The notes: a model not told the origin generated them from the sequence alone. 64,000 bases of DNA from Acidiphilium rubrum (GCF_900156265.1 NZ_FTNE01000001.1:181528-245527), one strand, 5' to 3'; shown: positions 35,307 to 43,555, counted from the first letter of the stretch. Translations and numbers: made by a program.

Positions 35307-36200
35307 ATGGCCAAGCCGAATACGCTGCTGAAACGCACGAGCAATGCCCTGCTTGACCATGTGGCAACGCTGGGTGGCGGCATGCTGGGGTCGGACAGTG
35401 CACTGGCCCGGCAGTTCGACGTCAGCCGCACCACGGTGCGCGCCGCGCTCGAACGGTTGATCGCGCTGGGTGTGCTGCGGCGTGAAGACGACGGTGTGGC
35501 GATCGCCCGCGCCCCGGTCACCGCCGATTATTTCGACGATGCCGAAACCAGCGGCCCACAGGATCAGATCGAGCTGATCTTCATGCAGCGCGTCCTGCTG
35601 GGCGATTGGCGGCCCGGCCACGTGTTTTCCGAGGCCGAGCTGGCACGCGACAGCAACGCCAGCACGGTATCGGTGCGGGAATTCCTGATCGGGTTTTCCC
35701 GTTTCGGGCTGATCGCCAAACAGCCGCGCGGCGGCTGGGTGTTGCAGGAATTCCACGACGGTTTCGCAGCCGAAGTGGCCGACATGCGCGAGCTGATCGA
35801 AATGGCGGCGATCAACCGCATCCCTTCCGGTCAGGACCCCGATTTCGCCACCGCCGCCGATGTCATGATCGCGCGCCACCGCGCGATCGAGGCGGCGCTG
35901 GCCGAGCGCTACGCCGAGTTTCCCACGCTGGACCGCGATTTTCACCTCTGGCTGATCGGCCATCTGCAAAACCGGTTCGCACGCGACTTTTTCGATATCG
36001 TCTCGTTCCTGTTCCACTACCATTACCAATGGGACAAGCAGCAGGAGACCGAACGCAGCCGCATCGCGATCGCTGAACATCTGGCCATTCTACTGGCATT
36101 GCGCGCCGGCAAGCGCGATGCCGCGGCCCGGGCGATGGCGGCGCATCTCGCAACCTCCCGTCGTTCGCTGCAAGCCGGATTACGCCGCGAAGCCGCCTGA
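35307..36200 (+). CDS. GntR-family regulator with two winged-helix domains and an FCD domain
   Basis: Two DNA-binding units are visible in tandem. The first (about residues 8-65) has ALARQFDVSRTTVRAALERL, and the second (about 85-150) has LARDSNASTVSVREFLIGF followed by the wing GLIAKQPRGGWVL. A helical FCD-like ligand domain fills residues 155-290, with histidines in ARHRAIEAAL and DFHLWLIGHL that could hold a metal. Ordinary GntR/FCD proteins have only one winged helix. Length is 297 residues. Target and ligand are unknown. Confidence 0.78.
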   Translation: MAKPNTLLKRTSNALLDHVATLGGGMLGSDSALARQFDVSRTTVRAALERLIALGVLRREDDGVAIARAPVTADYFDDAETSGPQDQIELIFMQRVLLGDWRPGHVFSEAELARDSNASTVSVREFLIGFSRFGLIAKQPRGGWVLQEFHDGFAAEVADMRELIEMAAINRIPSGQDPDFATAADVMIARHRAIEAALAERYAEFPTLDRDFHLWLIGHLQNRFARDFFDIVSFLFHYHYQWDKQQETERSRIAIAEHLAILLALRAGKRDAAARAMAAHLATSRRSLQAGLRREAA

Positions 36201-36220
36201 GGCCGATCGCTGCACCACCC

Positions 36221-36859
36221 TCACTTAAGGCTGATGACCCCGTAGGCCAGGGTCTTGAACTGATGCACCTTCGGGTGGCCCAGCACATCGATGCGGCCTT
36301 CGCCGTACATCGTCACGTCCGCCACCTGGCTTGCGAACACGCGCAGATTGCCCTGGCCGCGCACCAGCATCGTCACCGTCTTGGCATGCAGCCCGCCGGC
36401 GTCGATCGAGCTGACCCCGCGCGAAATCAGCGTGAACCGCCCCACTGCACCGGTCAATGTGGCGGCGGCGGCGCCGTTGTTGGTCAGCGCGAACGCTGGT
36501 CCCGCGAGGCCGGTGACACTCGCATGCACCAGCCCCCGCAGCCCAACCGCGGTGAGCTCGGGCGCGGTGATGGTAATCGTGACGGTCTGGTGTTTCGGCA
36601 GGTCGAACCCGTGCGGCCGGTCGATGCTCAACACGCCTTTGGCAACACCGATCTGGAGGTTGTTGATCAGGTAGGGATCCCCGGCCAGCTGCACCGACTG
36701 GGTGGTGCCCTGGCTGACGTGCAGGATGAAATGACCATCGACCCGCAATGAAGTGAACGGTGCGACGGCGCGTGTGACGGTGGTGTCAGCCGCCGGGGCT
36801 GACACCGTTGCGATGAACACGGCAACGACCGCCATCGCGAACCGAACCAGCCCTCTCAT
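36221..36859 (-). CDS. secreted DUF2807 (GIN-domain) protein, second copy
   Basis: A signal peptide (MRGLVRFAMAVVAVFIATVSAPA) precedes a DUF2807 beta-helix-like domain, seen from PFTSLRVDGHFILHVSQG and VGLRGLVHASVTGLAG. Length is 212 residues. It follows a paralogous gene by 47 bases and is probably the last gene of the psp operon. The role is unknown; the repeat-like strands suggest an envelope structural or binding part. Confidence 0.75.
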   Translation of the reverse strand: MRGLVRFAMAVVAVFIATVSAPAADTTVTRAVAPFTSLRVDGHFILHVSQGTTQSVQLAGDPYLINNLQIGVAKGVLSIDRPHGFDLPKHQTVTITITAPELTAVGLRGLVHASVTGLAGPAFALTNNGAAAATLTGAVGRFTLISRGVSSIDAGGLHAKTVTMLVRGQGNLRVFASQVADVTMYGEGRIDVLGHPKVHQFKTLAYGVISLK

Positions 36860-36906
36860 GAAATCATCGATCTTGTCTCCGCCGCCTCACCCAGGGTTCC
36901 GGCCGG

Positions 36907-37533
36907 TCAGTTGAACTCGACCAGACCGATCCCGCTTTTCGACACGTCCCGCACCGGCGGATCACCCGCGACATGGGCGGTCCCAACCCCGCTGACACTG
37001 ACATGCACAACCTTGCTGGCATAGCCCCGGACCACCCCGGTGCCGTCGATTTTCAGCGTCAGATCATCCGCGACCAGTCGTTTTGCATCGACCTGCCCAG
37101 CACCGCTCACGGTCAGCATCGCCCGCTGCACCGCCCCGCTCATGGTCAGGCGCGCGGTGCCCGACACGTCCAGGGTGAACGCCGGCCCGGTCAGCCCGCG
37201 CAGATCGCCGCTCGCCATGCCGCTGACCGTGACGTGGTCGAGCAGCGGCGCCGTGAGCGCCAGCCTGACCGTATCATCGCCACTGGATGACGCCCCACTC
37301 TTCATCCGCATCACCAGCACGCCGTTTTCAACGGTCAGGCGGAGCCGTTTCAGCGTGGCCGTTCGGCCCGTCGCGGTCACCGATTGATCGGGCGCCTCGG
37401 TAAAGACAACGTGCGCCACGCCATCGATCCGGATCGCATGGAACGGCGCCAGCGCCGGATGCACTGTCGCCGCCTCGGCCCCGGGCATCAGCCCCAACGC
37501 GGCCGCGAGAACCATGAACATCGTGCGCTTCAC
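36907..37533 (-). CDS. secreted DUF2807 (GIN-domain) protein, first copy
   Basis: The protein has a signal peptide ending near GAEA and a DUF2807 domain, FHAIRIDGVAHVVFTEAPDQ and VSGMASGDLRGLTGPAFTLDV. It is paralogous to the next gene downstream and of similar size (208 residues). Its ATG overlaps the stop of a small membrane protein gene that follows pspC, so it is in the same transcript as the phage-shock genes. A periplasmic role at a stressed inner membrane is inferred from the operon only. Confidence 0.78.
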   Translation of the reverse strand: MKRTMFMVLAAALGLMPGAEAATVHPALAPFHAIRIDGVAHVVFTEAPDQSVTATGRTATLKRLRLTVENGVLVMRMKSGASSSGDDTVRLALTAPLLDHVTVSGMASGDLRGLTGPAFTLDVSGTARLTMSGAVQRAMLTVSGAGQVDAKRLVADDLTLKIDGTGVVRGYASKVVHVSVSGVGTAHVAGDPPVRDVSKSGIGLVEFN

Positions 37534-37790
37534 AGGACGAACACCGCCATCCGCGCTTTGCCGTGATCGTGGGTGCTGCCCAGTGCGGCCTGTCCGGCAC
37601 CGCCGGCCAGCGCCAGAGCAAACGAAATAGCCAGGCTGGCGGCCAGCGCGAACCCGATCGCCGGCCCGATGATCAGGGCAGCGCGCCCCGTGGTGCGCTC
37701 CCGCCGTGGCGGCGCGCTGATCAATCCTGGCAGGGCCGGTGCCGACGGCGGTTCCGCTGGCTTGCGCTGCTTGATGAGTTTTTCGGTCAT
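37530..37790 (-). CDS. small single-span membrane protein of the psp operon
   Basis: This 86-residue protein has a basic, proline-rich N-terminal half (LIKQRKPAEPPSAP, SAPPRRERTTG) and one membrane helix (LIIGPAIGFALAASLAISFA), then a short polar tail. It has no family I can name. It lies 28 bases after pspC and overlaps the first DUF2807 gene by ATGA, so co-expression is likely. Confidence 0.65.
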   Translation of the reverse strand: MTEKLIKQRKPAEPPSAPALPGLISAPPRRERTTGRAALIIGPAIGFALAASLAISFALALAGGAGQAALGSTHDHGKARMAVFVL

Positions 37791-37818
37791 GGCGCGTGTC
37801 CTCACGAGACGATGAATA

Positions 37819-38238
37819 TTACAGCCGGTCGAACCGGCGGCGCAACAGGCGATCGGGGTCGGCCGCGCGGGCTTCCAGCCGGGCGAGCCGCAGATCCAGA
37901 TTGGCGAAGCGCGACGCCAGCCCATCGATCGGCAAGATCGGCCGCGGCGCTGACCCTGGCCCGGGCATGTCCGGCGCGCGCGGCGGGGCAACCCGGTCGC
38001 GCAAGCTGGACAGCCGCTGCGAGAACCGCCCGCGCCCGTGGCGGATGAAGGCGGCAAGCGCCAGATAGACCAGGATCGCTGCAATCGGGTGCCACATCAG
38101 TAACAGCACGGCGACCGCGCGGATGATCCAGCACGGTACCTCGATGAAGGCCGCCAGGGCGGCGCACACGCCGGCCAGCGCGCCGCGGCGCGCGGAGACG
38201 GCGATGGTGAAATCCGAACGGTTCATGGTCGTGCTCAT
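37819..38238 (-). CDS. pspC: phage-shock protein C
   Basis: The PspC domain is at residues 8-70, FTIAVSARRGALAGVCAALAAF, followed by a second hydrophobic span (AVLLLMWHPIAAILVYLALA). PspC senses membrane stress together with PspB and relieves PspA inhibition of PspF. The C-terminal 65 residues form an arginine-rich coiled-coil-like cytosolic end (RFANLDLRLARLEARAADP). Length is 139 residues. It is 17 bases after the nearer pspB-like gene. Confidence 0.87.
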   Translation of the reverse strand: MSTTMNRSDFTIAVSARRGALAGVCAALAAFIEVPCWIIRAVAVLLLMWHPIAAILVYLALAAFIRHGRGRFSQRLSSLRDRVAPPRAPDMPGPGSAPRPILPIDGLASRFANLDLRLARLEARAADPDRLLRRRFDRL

Positions 38239-38255
38239 GGTTCAATGACCTGATT

Positions 38256-38504
38256 TTAAACGCGGGTGCGATAGGCGTGTTCGGCATCGAGCAGCGCGGT
38301 CTCGAGTGGAATGACGCGCTGTTCCAACCGTTGGGCATTGTTCGAAAGCGCGGAGATCGCCGCTTCCAGCCGTTGCAACTCGGCCTGCCTGCCGCCGCCG
38401 CGCCGGTAGTGCAGCCACAGCCACACCGGTGCGACGAACAGCATGAACCCCAACCCCAGCGGCACCAGCGTGTTCGGCAATTCGGCGAGTATGACCGCGC
38501 CCAT
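38256..38504 (-). CDS. pspB: PspB-like membrane protein
   Basis: This 82-residue protein has an N-terminal membrane helix (LVPLGLGFMLFVAPVWLWLH), a basic junction (YRRGGGRQ) and a C-terminal coiled coil (LQRLEAAISALSNNAQRLEQ) ending in TALLDAEHAYRTRV, the PspB layout. PspB works with PspC in signalling. A close paralogue lies immediately upstream with only two bases between them. Confidence 0.78.
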   Translation of the reverse strand: MGAVILAELPNTLVPLGLGFMLFVAPVWLWLHYRRGGGRQAELQRLEAAISALSNNAQRLEQRVIPLETALLDAEHAYRTRV

Positions 38505-38506
38505 AA

Positions 38507-38737
38507 CTATACCTCCGTGCTGCGGGAATAGGGTGTCTCGGCGTCGAGCAGGGCACGCTCCAGTGTCGCCACCCGCTGTTCCAGCCGCTGTGCGGCGGCC
38601 GACAGGCTTTCGATCAACTGACGATCCGCGCTCGACACGCTGGTGCCGCGGTATTGGAGGTGCATCTTATAGGCCTTGAACCCGTAGACGCAGATGATCG
38701 AGATAATCGGGATCAGAAATGGCATGTAATCCAACAT
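38507..38737 (-). CDS. second PspB-like membrane protein
   Basis: This 76-residue protein has the same plan as its neighbour, with a membrane helix (MPFLIPIISIICVYGFKAY) and a coiled coil ending AQRLEQRVATLERALLDAE, nearly identical in style to the downstream pspB. The two probably arose by duplication. The gene starts 27 bases after pspA. Confidence 0.75.
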   Translation of the reverse strand: MLDYMPFLIPIISIICVYGFKAYKMHLQYRGTSVSSADRQLIESLSAAAQRLEQRVATLERALLDAETPYSRSTEV

Positions 38738-38764
38738 GAAACCTCTCCTGTCGTTGCAGCGCGT

Positions 38765-39448
38765 TTATGCGGCTTTTTCTTCTGCCTTGATCCGCGATTT
38801 CAGCTCGGCCAGTTCGCGCTCGACCTGATCATTGGCCTCCAGCGCCGCGAACTCCTCGGCCACCGTCGGCGCCGCCGGCCGCCGGCCCAGATCATACGCC
38901 TCGGCGCGGCCTTCCATCAGGTCCAGATTGCGCTCCACCTGCTCGAACCGGGCGAACGCATCGGTCACCCGCTCGTCATACAGCGTCTGCTTCACCTTCA
39001 ACCGCGTCGTCGCACTCTGCTGGCGCAGCACGATCGATTTCTCGCGCGCCTTCGCATCATCGAGCTTGGCCTGCAGCTTGCCGACATCCTCGTTCTGCTG
39101 CGCAATCGCCGCCTGCACCGCCTCGATCTGGCCCTGCGCCTCGGCAATCGCCTGGCTCGCCCGGCTTTTCGCGAGCAGCGCCGCTTTCGCCAGATCCTCG
39201 CGCCCACGCTGCACGGCGAATGCCGCCTTGCGATGCCACTCGTCCTGATCGCGCGTCAGCGCCGCCATCCGCCGCTCGACCTCGCGCCGCTCGGCGATCA
39301 GCCGCACCGCGGCCGAGCGCACTTCGACCAGCGTATCCTCCATCTCCTGGATCACCAGGCGGATCACTTTCTGCGGGTCTTCCGCCCGGTCGAGCAGTGC
39401 GTTCAGGTTGGAATTAACGATATCGGACAGGCGCGAGAAAATCCCCAT
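38765..39448 (-). CDS. pspA: phage-shock protein A
   Basis: PspA is the peripheral membrane effector of the phage-shock response. It binds damaged inner membrane and inhibits PspF. The 227-residue protein starts MGIFSRLSDIVNSNLNALLD, the amphipathic membrane helix, followed by the long coiled coil with EDPQKVIRLVIQEMEDTLVE. ATG 39448 is fixed by AAGGAGGATCCC just upstream. A sigma54 promoter lies 43 bases before the start and pspF is divergent. Confidence 0.94.
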   Translation of the reverse strand: MGIFSRLSDIVNSNLNALLDRAEDPQKVIRLVIQEMEDTLVEVRSAAVRLIAERREVERRMAALTRDQDEWHRKAAFAVQRGREDLAKAALLAKSRASQAIAEAQGQIEAVQAAIAQQNEDVGKLQAKLDDAKAREKSIVLRQQSATTRLKVKQTLYDERVTDAFARFEQVERNLDLMEGRAEAYDLGRRPAAPTVAEEFAALEANDQVERELAELKSRIKAEEKAA

Positions 39449-39490
39449 GGGATCCTCCTTTTGTGTGAGAGAGGCAGATGGCAAACCATA

Positions 39491-39506
39491 AGCATGGATC
39501 GTGCCA
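39491..39506 (-). promoter_or_regulatory. sigma54 promoter of the psp operon
   Basis: On the minus strand the site reads TGGCACGATCCATGCT, matching TGGCACG-N4-TTGCW at all but one position. It ends 43 bases before the pspA ATG and about 120 bases from pspF, leaving room for PspF enhancer sites in between. PspA/PspF genes around it make this a confident call. Confidence 0.85.
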
Positions 39507-39626
39507 AACCGCCCGAAACCCACCGGCATCCGCTAACCCCTTGATCCAAAACAACCACGCCGATTTCGCTTCCTACGAACAACCATAAAATGCTAAATAA
39601 TAGCACCAAATATCAGGACAACTCCC

Positions 39627-40565
39627 ATTTCCGTCACCACCAGCGCCAGCGAAACCACTCTGATCGGCCAAAGCGCCGCCTTCCGCGCCATGCTCGCCCA
39701 TGTCTCCGACCTCGCCCCGATCGATCGCCCCGTCCTCGTCATCGGCGAACGCGGCACCGGCAAGGAACTCATCGCCAGCCGCCTCGCGCTGCTCTCAACC
39801 CGCTGGAACCAGCCTTTGCTGCAACTCAACTGCGGCGCCCTGTCGGAATCCCTGCTCGATTCCGAATTGTTCGGCCACGAAGCCGGCGCCTTCACCGGCG
39901 CCACCCGCCGCCGCGCCTCGCGCTTCGAACTCGCCGACCACGGCACCATCTTTCTCGATGAAATCGCCAACGCCTCGCTCGCCGTGCAGGAAAAACTGCT
40001 CCGCGTCATCGAATACGGCGTGTTCGAACGCGTCGGCGGCAACGACCTCATCGCCGTCGACGTCCGCGTCATCGCCGCCACCCACGAAGACCTGCAAGCC
40101 AATGTCGCCGCCAAAAAATTCCGCGCCGACCTGCTCGACCGCCTCGCGTTCGACGTCATCCGCATCCCGCCCCTGCGCGACCGGGGCGAAGACATCCTCC
40201 TCCTCGCCGAACACTTCGCCCAACGCATGACCGCCGAACTCGGCCGCAGCTTCTTCGCCGGCTTCACCCAAGCCGCCCAGGCCCAACTCCTGGCGCACCA
40301 CTGGCCCGGCAACGTCCGCGAACTCCGCAACACCGTCGAACGCAGCCTCTACCGCGAAACCGACTGGCAAGCCCCGCTCAACCACATCCGCCTCGACCCC
40401 TTCGGCACCCCCACACCGCCACCCACCGACACCGCCACCCTCGCCGCCATCCTCGCCGAACACCGCCACAACCAACGCCGCACCGCCGCCGCGCTGGGTA
40501 TTACCTATGATCAGTTGCGGCACCGGATGCGGAAGGCGGGATTGCTGTGGGCGAGAAACAAGTAA
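39627..40565 (+). CDS. pspF: psp operon activator, sigma54-dependent AAA+ ATPase
   Basis: PspF activates the sigma54 promoter of the psp genes and lacks a receiver domain. It shows Walker A VIGERGTGKELIA, the sigma54-contact loop EAGAFTGATRRR, Walker B GTIFLDEIANAS and a C-terminal Fis-type helix-turn-helix TAAALGITYDQLRHRMR. Conserved PspF sequence (ETTLIGQSAAFRAMLAHVSD) begins upstream of the first ATG at 39690. The reading frame there has no ATG, GTG or TTG. I propose an ATT start at 39627, with AGGA nine bases before it, giving 312 residues; ATG 39690 would remove the first part of the AAA+ domain. Confidence 0.88.
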   Translation: MSVTTSASETTLIGQSAAFRAMLAHVSDLAPIDRPVLVIGERGTGKELIASRLALLSTRWNQPLLQLNCGALSESLLDSELFGHEAGAFTGATRRRASRFELADHGTIFLDEIANASLAVQEKLLRVIEYGVFERVGGNDLIAVDVRVIAATHEDLQANVAAKKFRADLLDRLAFDVIRIPPLRDRGEDILLLAEHFAQRMTAELGRSFFAGFTQAAQAQLLAHHWPGNVRELRNTVERSLYRETDWQAPLNHIRLDPFGTPTPPPTDTATLAAILAEHRHNQRRTAAALGITYDQLRHRMRKAGLLWARNK

Positions 40566-40612
40566 GGCTGGGGCTTTGCCCCAGGCCCCAGCAAAGGCTT
40601 GCCTTTGCAAAC
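40566..40612. repeat. small GC-rich hairpin cluster after pspF
   Basis: GGGGC-ttt-GCCCC and GCAAAGG-ctt-GCCTTTGC hairpins follow the pspF stop directly. They resemble the outer hairpins of the large repeat elements A and B and may serve as the pspF transcript end. No T-run follows. Confidence 0.55.
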
Positions 40613-40674
40613 CATGAGCAAGGTTGGCACTCTCGTTCCATGATGGGGATTGTGACGATGCTGGAAGGTCGGTG

Positions 40675-41631
40675 ATGGATTTGAATGCTGAAATAGCGGC
40701 CACAGTCGATTATCTCGGCTCCCCCACAGCAATGGACTGCCTGGCAGCCAGCCCCTATTGGCCGAAATGGCATTCGCCCTGGTGGCATATGTTGTTGCTG
40801 CACGAAATGGGCGAAACGCACCTGATCCCCGCGCCCACAATACGCGCCTTCATCGCCGCCATGAACGCAACCCCGATCAAGATCTTCCCAATCCACCCCA
40901 GCGAGTTTCCCGACGGCGGCGACCCCTATCGCGACACCGCCTGCCACTGCCAGCTCGGCAATGTCTACCGCGTGCTCGACGCCTGGGGCATCGATGTCGA
41001 GGCGGAATTGCCATGGGTCAAACCATGGTTCACGACCTACCAGATGGCGGATGGCGGGCTGAATTGCGATGATTCCGCCTATCTGGTGCACGACGAATGC
41101 CCGAGCTCAATGGTCGGCACGATCGCCGCGTTCGAAGCGCTGACCCTGAAATCCCACGCACCGCGGCGCGATGACGAACGCCGCTTTCTCGACCGCGCGG
41201 CTGATTTCATGATCGGGCGCCAACTCATCGCCGGCTCGACATCCCAACACAACGCAGCCGAACGCGACGCCGCCCCGCACTGGAGGCTGCCCTGCTTTCC
41301 ACGATTTTACCACTACGATGTCATCAGAGGTTTGACCGCCCTAACCCTTTGGGCCGAACGCACGGGCCAGAAGCTGCCCGCAGCCGCCGTCGCGCCGGCG
41401 GTTGAACACATCAACCAAGCCTTTCCGGACGGCACAATACGGCTCGGGCGCCGGTGCTGCGAAGGCCACGGCACGATCCTGCGCTTACCCGATGGCAGCT
41501 GGGACCACCAACACCATCAGGCCGAAAGCTTCCCCCTGCTCGATGCCGTCAGCGCGGTCGGCACCACATCGCCATTCCTGTCGCGCGAATGGGCGGCGAC
41601 ACAGCGCCGGCTCATGGATTTGATTTTGTAG
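40675..41631 (+). CDS. conserved hypothetical, possible alpha/alpha-toroid (terpene-cyclase-like) fold
   Basis: This 318-residue protein has no signal peptide. It has tryptophan- and histidine-rich repeats (WPKWHSPWWHMLLLHEMGE, CHCQLGNVYRVLDAWGID, PHWRLPCFPRFYHYDVI, GSWDHQHHQAESFPLLDAV) at roughly regular spacing. This recalls the helical barrel of squalene-cyclase or prenyltransferase beta-type proteins, but no DxDD-type catalytic motif is seen. GGAAGG stands six bases before ATG 40675. A perfect hairpin covers its stop codon. Function unknown. Confidence 0.7.
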   Translation: MDLNAEIAATVDYLGSPTAMDCLAASPYWPKWHSPWWHMLLLHEMGETHLIPAPTIRAFIAAMNATPIKIFPIHPSEFPDGGDPYRDTACHCQLGNVYRVLDAWGIDVEAELPWVKPWFTTYQMADGGLNCDDSAYLVHDECPSSMVGTIAAFEALTLKSHAPRRDDERRFLDRAADFMIGRQLIAGSTSQHNAAERDAAPHWRLPCFPRFYHYDVIRGLTALTLWAERTGQKLPAAAVAPAVEHINQAFPDGTIRLGRRCCEGHGTILRLPDGSWDHQHHQAESFPLLDAVSAVGTTSPFLSREWAATQRRLMDLIL

Positions 41632-41654
41632 CCTCACGCGACGAACGTGAGGCT
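41630..41654 (+). terminator. hairpin over the stop of the toroid-like gene
   Basis: AGCCTCACG (41630-41638) pairs with CGTGAGGCT (41646-41654), giving a perfect 9-bp stem with a 7-base loop that begins inside the stop codon. No T-run follows, so it is a candidate 3'-end structure only. Confidence 0.5.
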
Positions 41655-41805
41655 GGGGAAGCGGGCAGCGGTGCGGCGGCAGCCGCTAAGCAAGTCTGGC
41701 GATGTGTCCCGAAGTTCGGCACGGCAGACGATCGATGGACTTAACGTCACTTGTCGTGCAGTCAATGGCCCGTTAATTTGGAATCATAAGAAATTTGAGG
41801 CATTA

Positions 41806-42342
41806 ATGATGGCAAAAGCGGCCCCTGCGATGATAAACAAAGCCGATTTTCCAATATTCTGAATTGCCGACAAGGTTTGGCGAAAATATCCACATTTGCG
41901 TGGCGATTGCAGTGGTTATCTGAGGCAGGTAGCGCGTGACGCCGGAGTCGAATTACCCGCATTATTGGCAAATAATTTAGTCGCCTATTTCGCAAAAGCG
42001 CCCGGCTGGATTAACCTCGGAAGGGACCCGGCAAGAGCCGCAAAACTATCGGCCGAGGAGTATTTCGTCGTCGGCGGTGAAACCGAGGCCGGCCACGGCC
42101 ATGTCGTCGTCGTAGTGCCTGGCTGGTCGACAACCGGGCATCCTATGGGATACTGGGGGCGCCTAAATGGTATTGGCCGGACAGATGCAAGCCTCAGTAC
42201 GGCATGGGTTGCGAGCGGTATGTGGAACAACCCAATCACGATGAGAACACATCCCCACTTGGCGGGTGCGCCGTCCCCGTTGAGCCAAGTTCTTTATTTC
42301 GCTTACCCGGTTAAGGCGTTATCGAAAGGTCACGTGAAATGA
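41806..42342 (+). pseudogene. Tae1-like peptidoglycan amidase gene with in-frame TGA
   Basis: GAGG at 41797-41800 precedes ATG 41806/41809, and the frame reads MAKAAPAMINKADFPIF, then TGA (41860-41862), then IADKVWRKYPHLRGDCSGYL without a frame change. The part after the TGA (about 160 residues) has the cysteine motif DCSGYLRQVARDAG, the histidine segment AGHGHVVVVVPG and a late DASLSTAWVASG. This order resembles the type VI secretion amidase Tae1/Tse1 (NCSGF, GHVAVV). The first part is too short to be a protein, so the TGA is probably a former TGG (Trp). Restart at TTG 41896 would keep the cysteine. The downstream secreted gene overlaps its stop. Confidence 0.6.
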
Positions 42343-42815
42343 ATAGAAAGCATCTTGCGCTTTTGGCCACATTGGTCGGAACCCTCGGATACGCCCAGGC
42401 CGCCGCCATTTGCCCAATCAAACCGATTCACAATCACGGTCCGTTCATAAAATTCGGGATGTTTAAAGGTCATCTGATCAGCCCCGACGACCCAGCCAGC
42501 GCCGCGGCTTGGGAAGGCCCGCTGGTCATCACCCAACCGTCTGGCACGACCTGCTCTGTCAAGACCGGCATTTTCGATGCATCGTTCTTTCAAGCGGGTT
42601 CGCATTTTCTCTACGCGACAATATACAGCGGCTCGGAAGCCAACCAAATCCTGATCGATGCCCGTGATTGCAGCGTACCTTGGGTCAGCCCGCAATTTAC
42701 CGGCGACCCGCACCTGACCAACCACAATAGTTTCCAATACCACGAAGCAGCGCCGGTCAAGATTGGGGCGAATTGTATGCCGGTGTCGTTTGCACAGGGT
42801 GGGCGAAATCGGTAG
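42339..42815 (+). CDS. secreted protein, candidate immunity partner of the amidase
   Basis: A signal peptide (MNRKHLALLATLVGTLGYAQA) leads a 135-residue exported domain with five cysteines after the signal (AICPIKPIH, TTCSVKTGI, DARDCSVPW, GANCMPVSF). I do not recognise the family. Its ATG overlaps the amidase-like stop. An exported small protein coupled to a peptidoglycan amidase is the usual layout of type VI effector and immunity genes, where immunity acts in the periplasm. That role is inference from layout. Confidence 0.6.
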   Translation: MNRKHLALLATLVGTLGYAQAAAICPIKPIHNHGPFIKFGMFKGHLISPDDPASAAAWEGPLVITQPSGTTCSVKTGIFDASFFQAGSHFLYATIYSGSEANQILIDARDCSVPWVSPQFTGDPHLTNHNSFQYHEAAPVKIGANCMPVSFAQGGRNR

Positions 42816-42916
42816 GCGGGATCAAGGCATTAACACGGACCTGGCCATCACGAGTCAATCATTGGCACGCGCATCACGCGGGCCCTCAACCGTCGGACAT
42901 ACGGATGGCGTTAAAC

Positions 42917-43555
42917 TCAAGTCGCCTGCCTGAACGTGAGATTATAGCGCAGCCCGCCGGTCAGCGCGTGGGTACTGGCGGCCAAAGTATTAATGCCGTG
43001 AAACACCAGCCGCGCCGGCCCGCCCCAGACCACGACATCGCCATGATGCAGCGCAATCCGGCGCGTGCGATCGCTGCGCGCCAACCCGCCCCATAAAAAC
43101 CGCGCGTCAACACCGAGCGACACCGACACGATCGGCTGGTCGAGATTGCGCTCGTCACGGTCCTGATGCAGCGTCAACCGCGCACCCGGTTCATAACGGT
43201 TGATCAAACACGCCTCCGGCGCGAACCCATCATAACCCGCCGCCGCGGCGGCATTCCGTGCCAGTGCGGCAAACAGCGCCGGCATCACCGGCCACGCCTG
43301 GCCGGTGAGCGGATCGGTGGGGTCGTAACGATACCCAAGCCGGTCGGACACCCAACCGAGCCGCCCGGCATTGGTCATCGCCACCGACATCCGCCGCCCA
43401 CCCGGCGTTTCGAGATGACGGAACGGTGCGGCGGCGGCAATCGTCGCGATCGCATCGAGCAGCGCATGTTCGATTGGCAACGCAAAGCCGCCAAGCAGTT
43501 CCGCACCGGGGTCGAGGTTCAGGCGCGCCCGATCTTCGGGGAAGAGATCGTTCAT
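42917..43555 (-). CDS. alkB: AlkB-type DNA/RNA repair dioxygenase
   Basis: AlkB removes alkyl groups from bases by oxidation using iron(II) and 2-oxoglutarate. The iron ligands are in NRYEPGARLTLHQDRDE (HxD) and RLVFHGIN (distal His). The 2-oxoglutarate arginines are in GGLRYNLTFR. The early MSVAMTNAGRLGWVSDRLGYRY segment is the substrate lid. Length (212 residues) is typical. It is transcribed alone between accessory genes. Confidence 0.92.
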   Translation of the reverse strand: MNDLFPEDRARLNLDPGAELLGGFALPIEHALLDAIATIAAAAPFRHLETPGGRRMSVAMTNAGRLGWVSDRLGYRYDPTDPLTGQAWPVMPALFAALARNAAAAAGYDGFAPEACLINRYEPGARLTLHQDRDERNLDQPIVSVSLGVDARFLWGGLARSDRTRRIALHHGDVVVWGGPARLVFHGINTLAASTHALTGGLRYNLTFRQAT

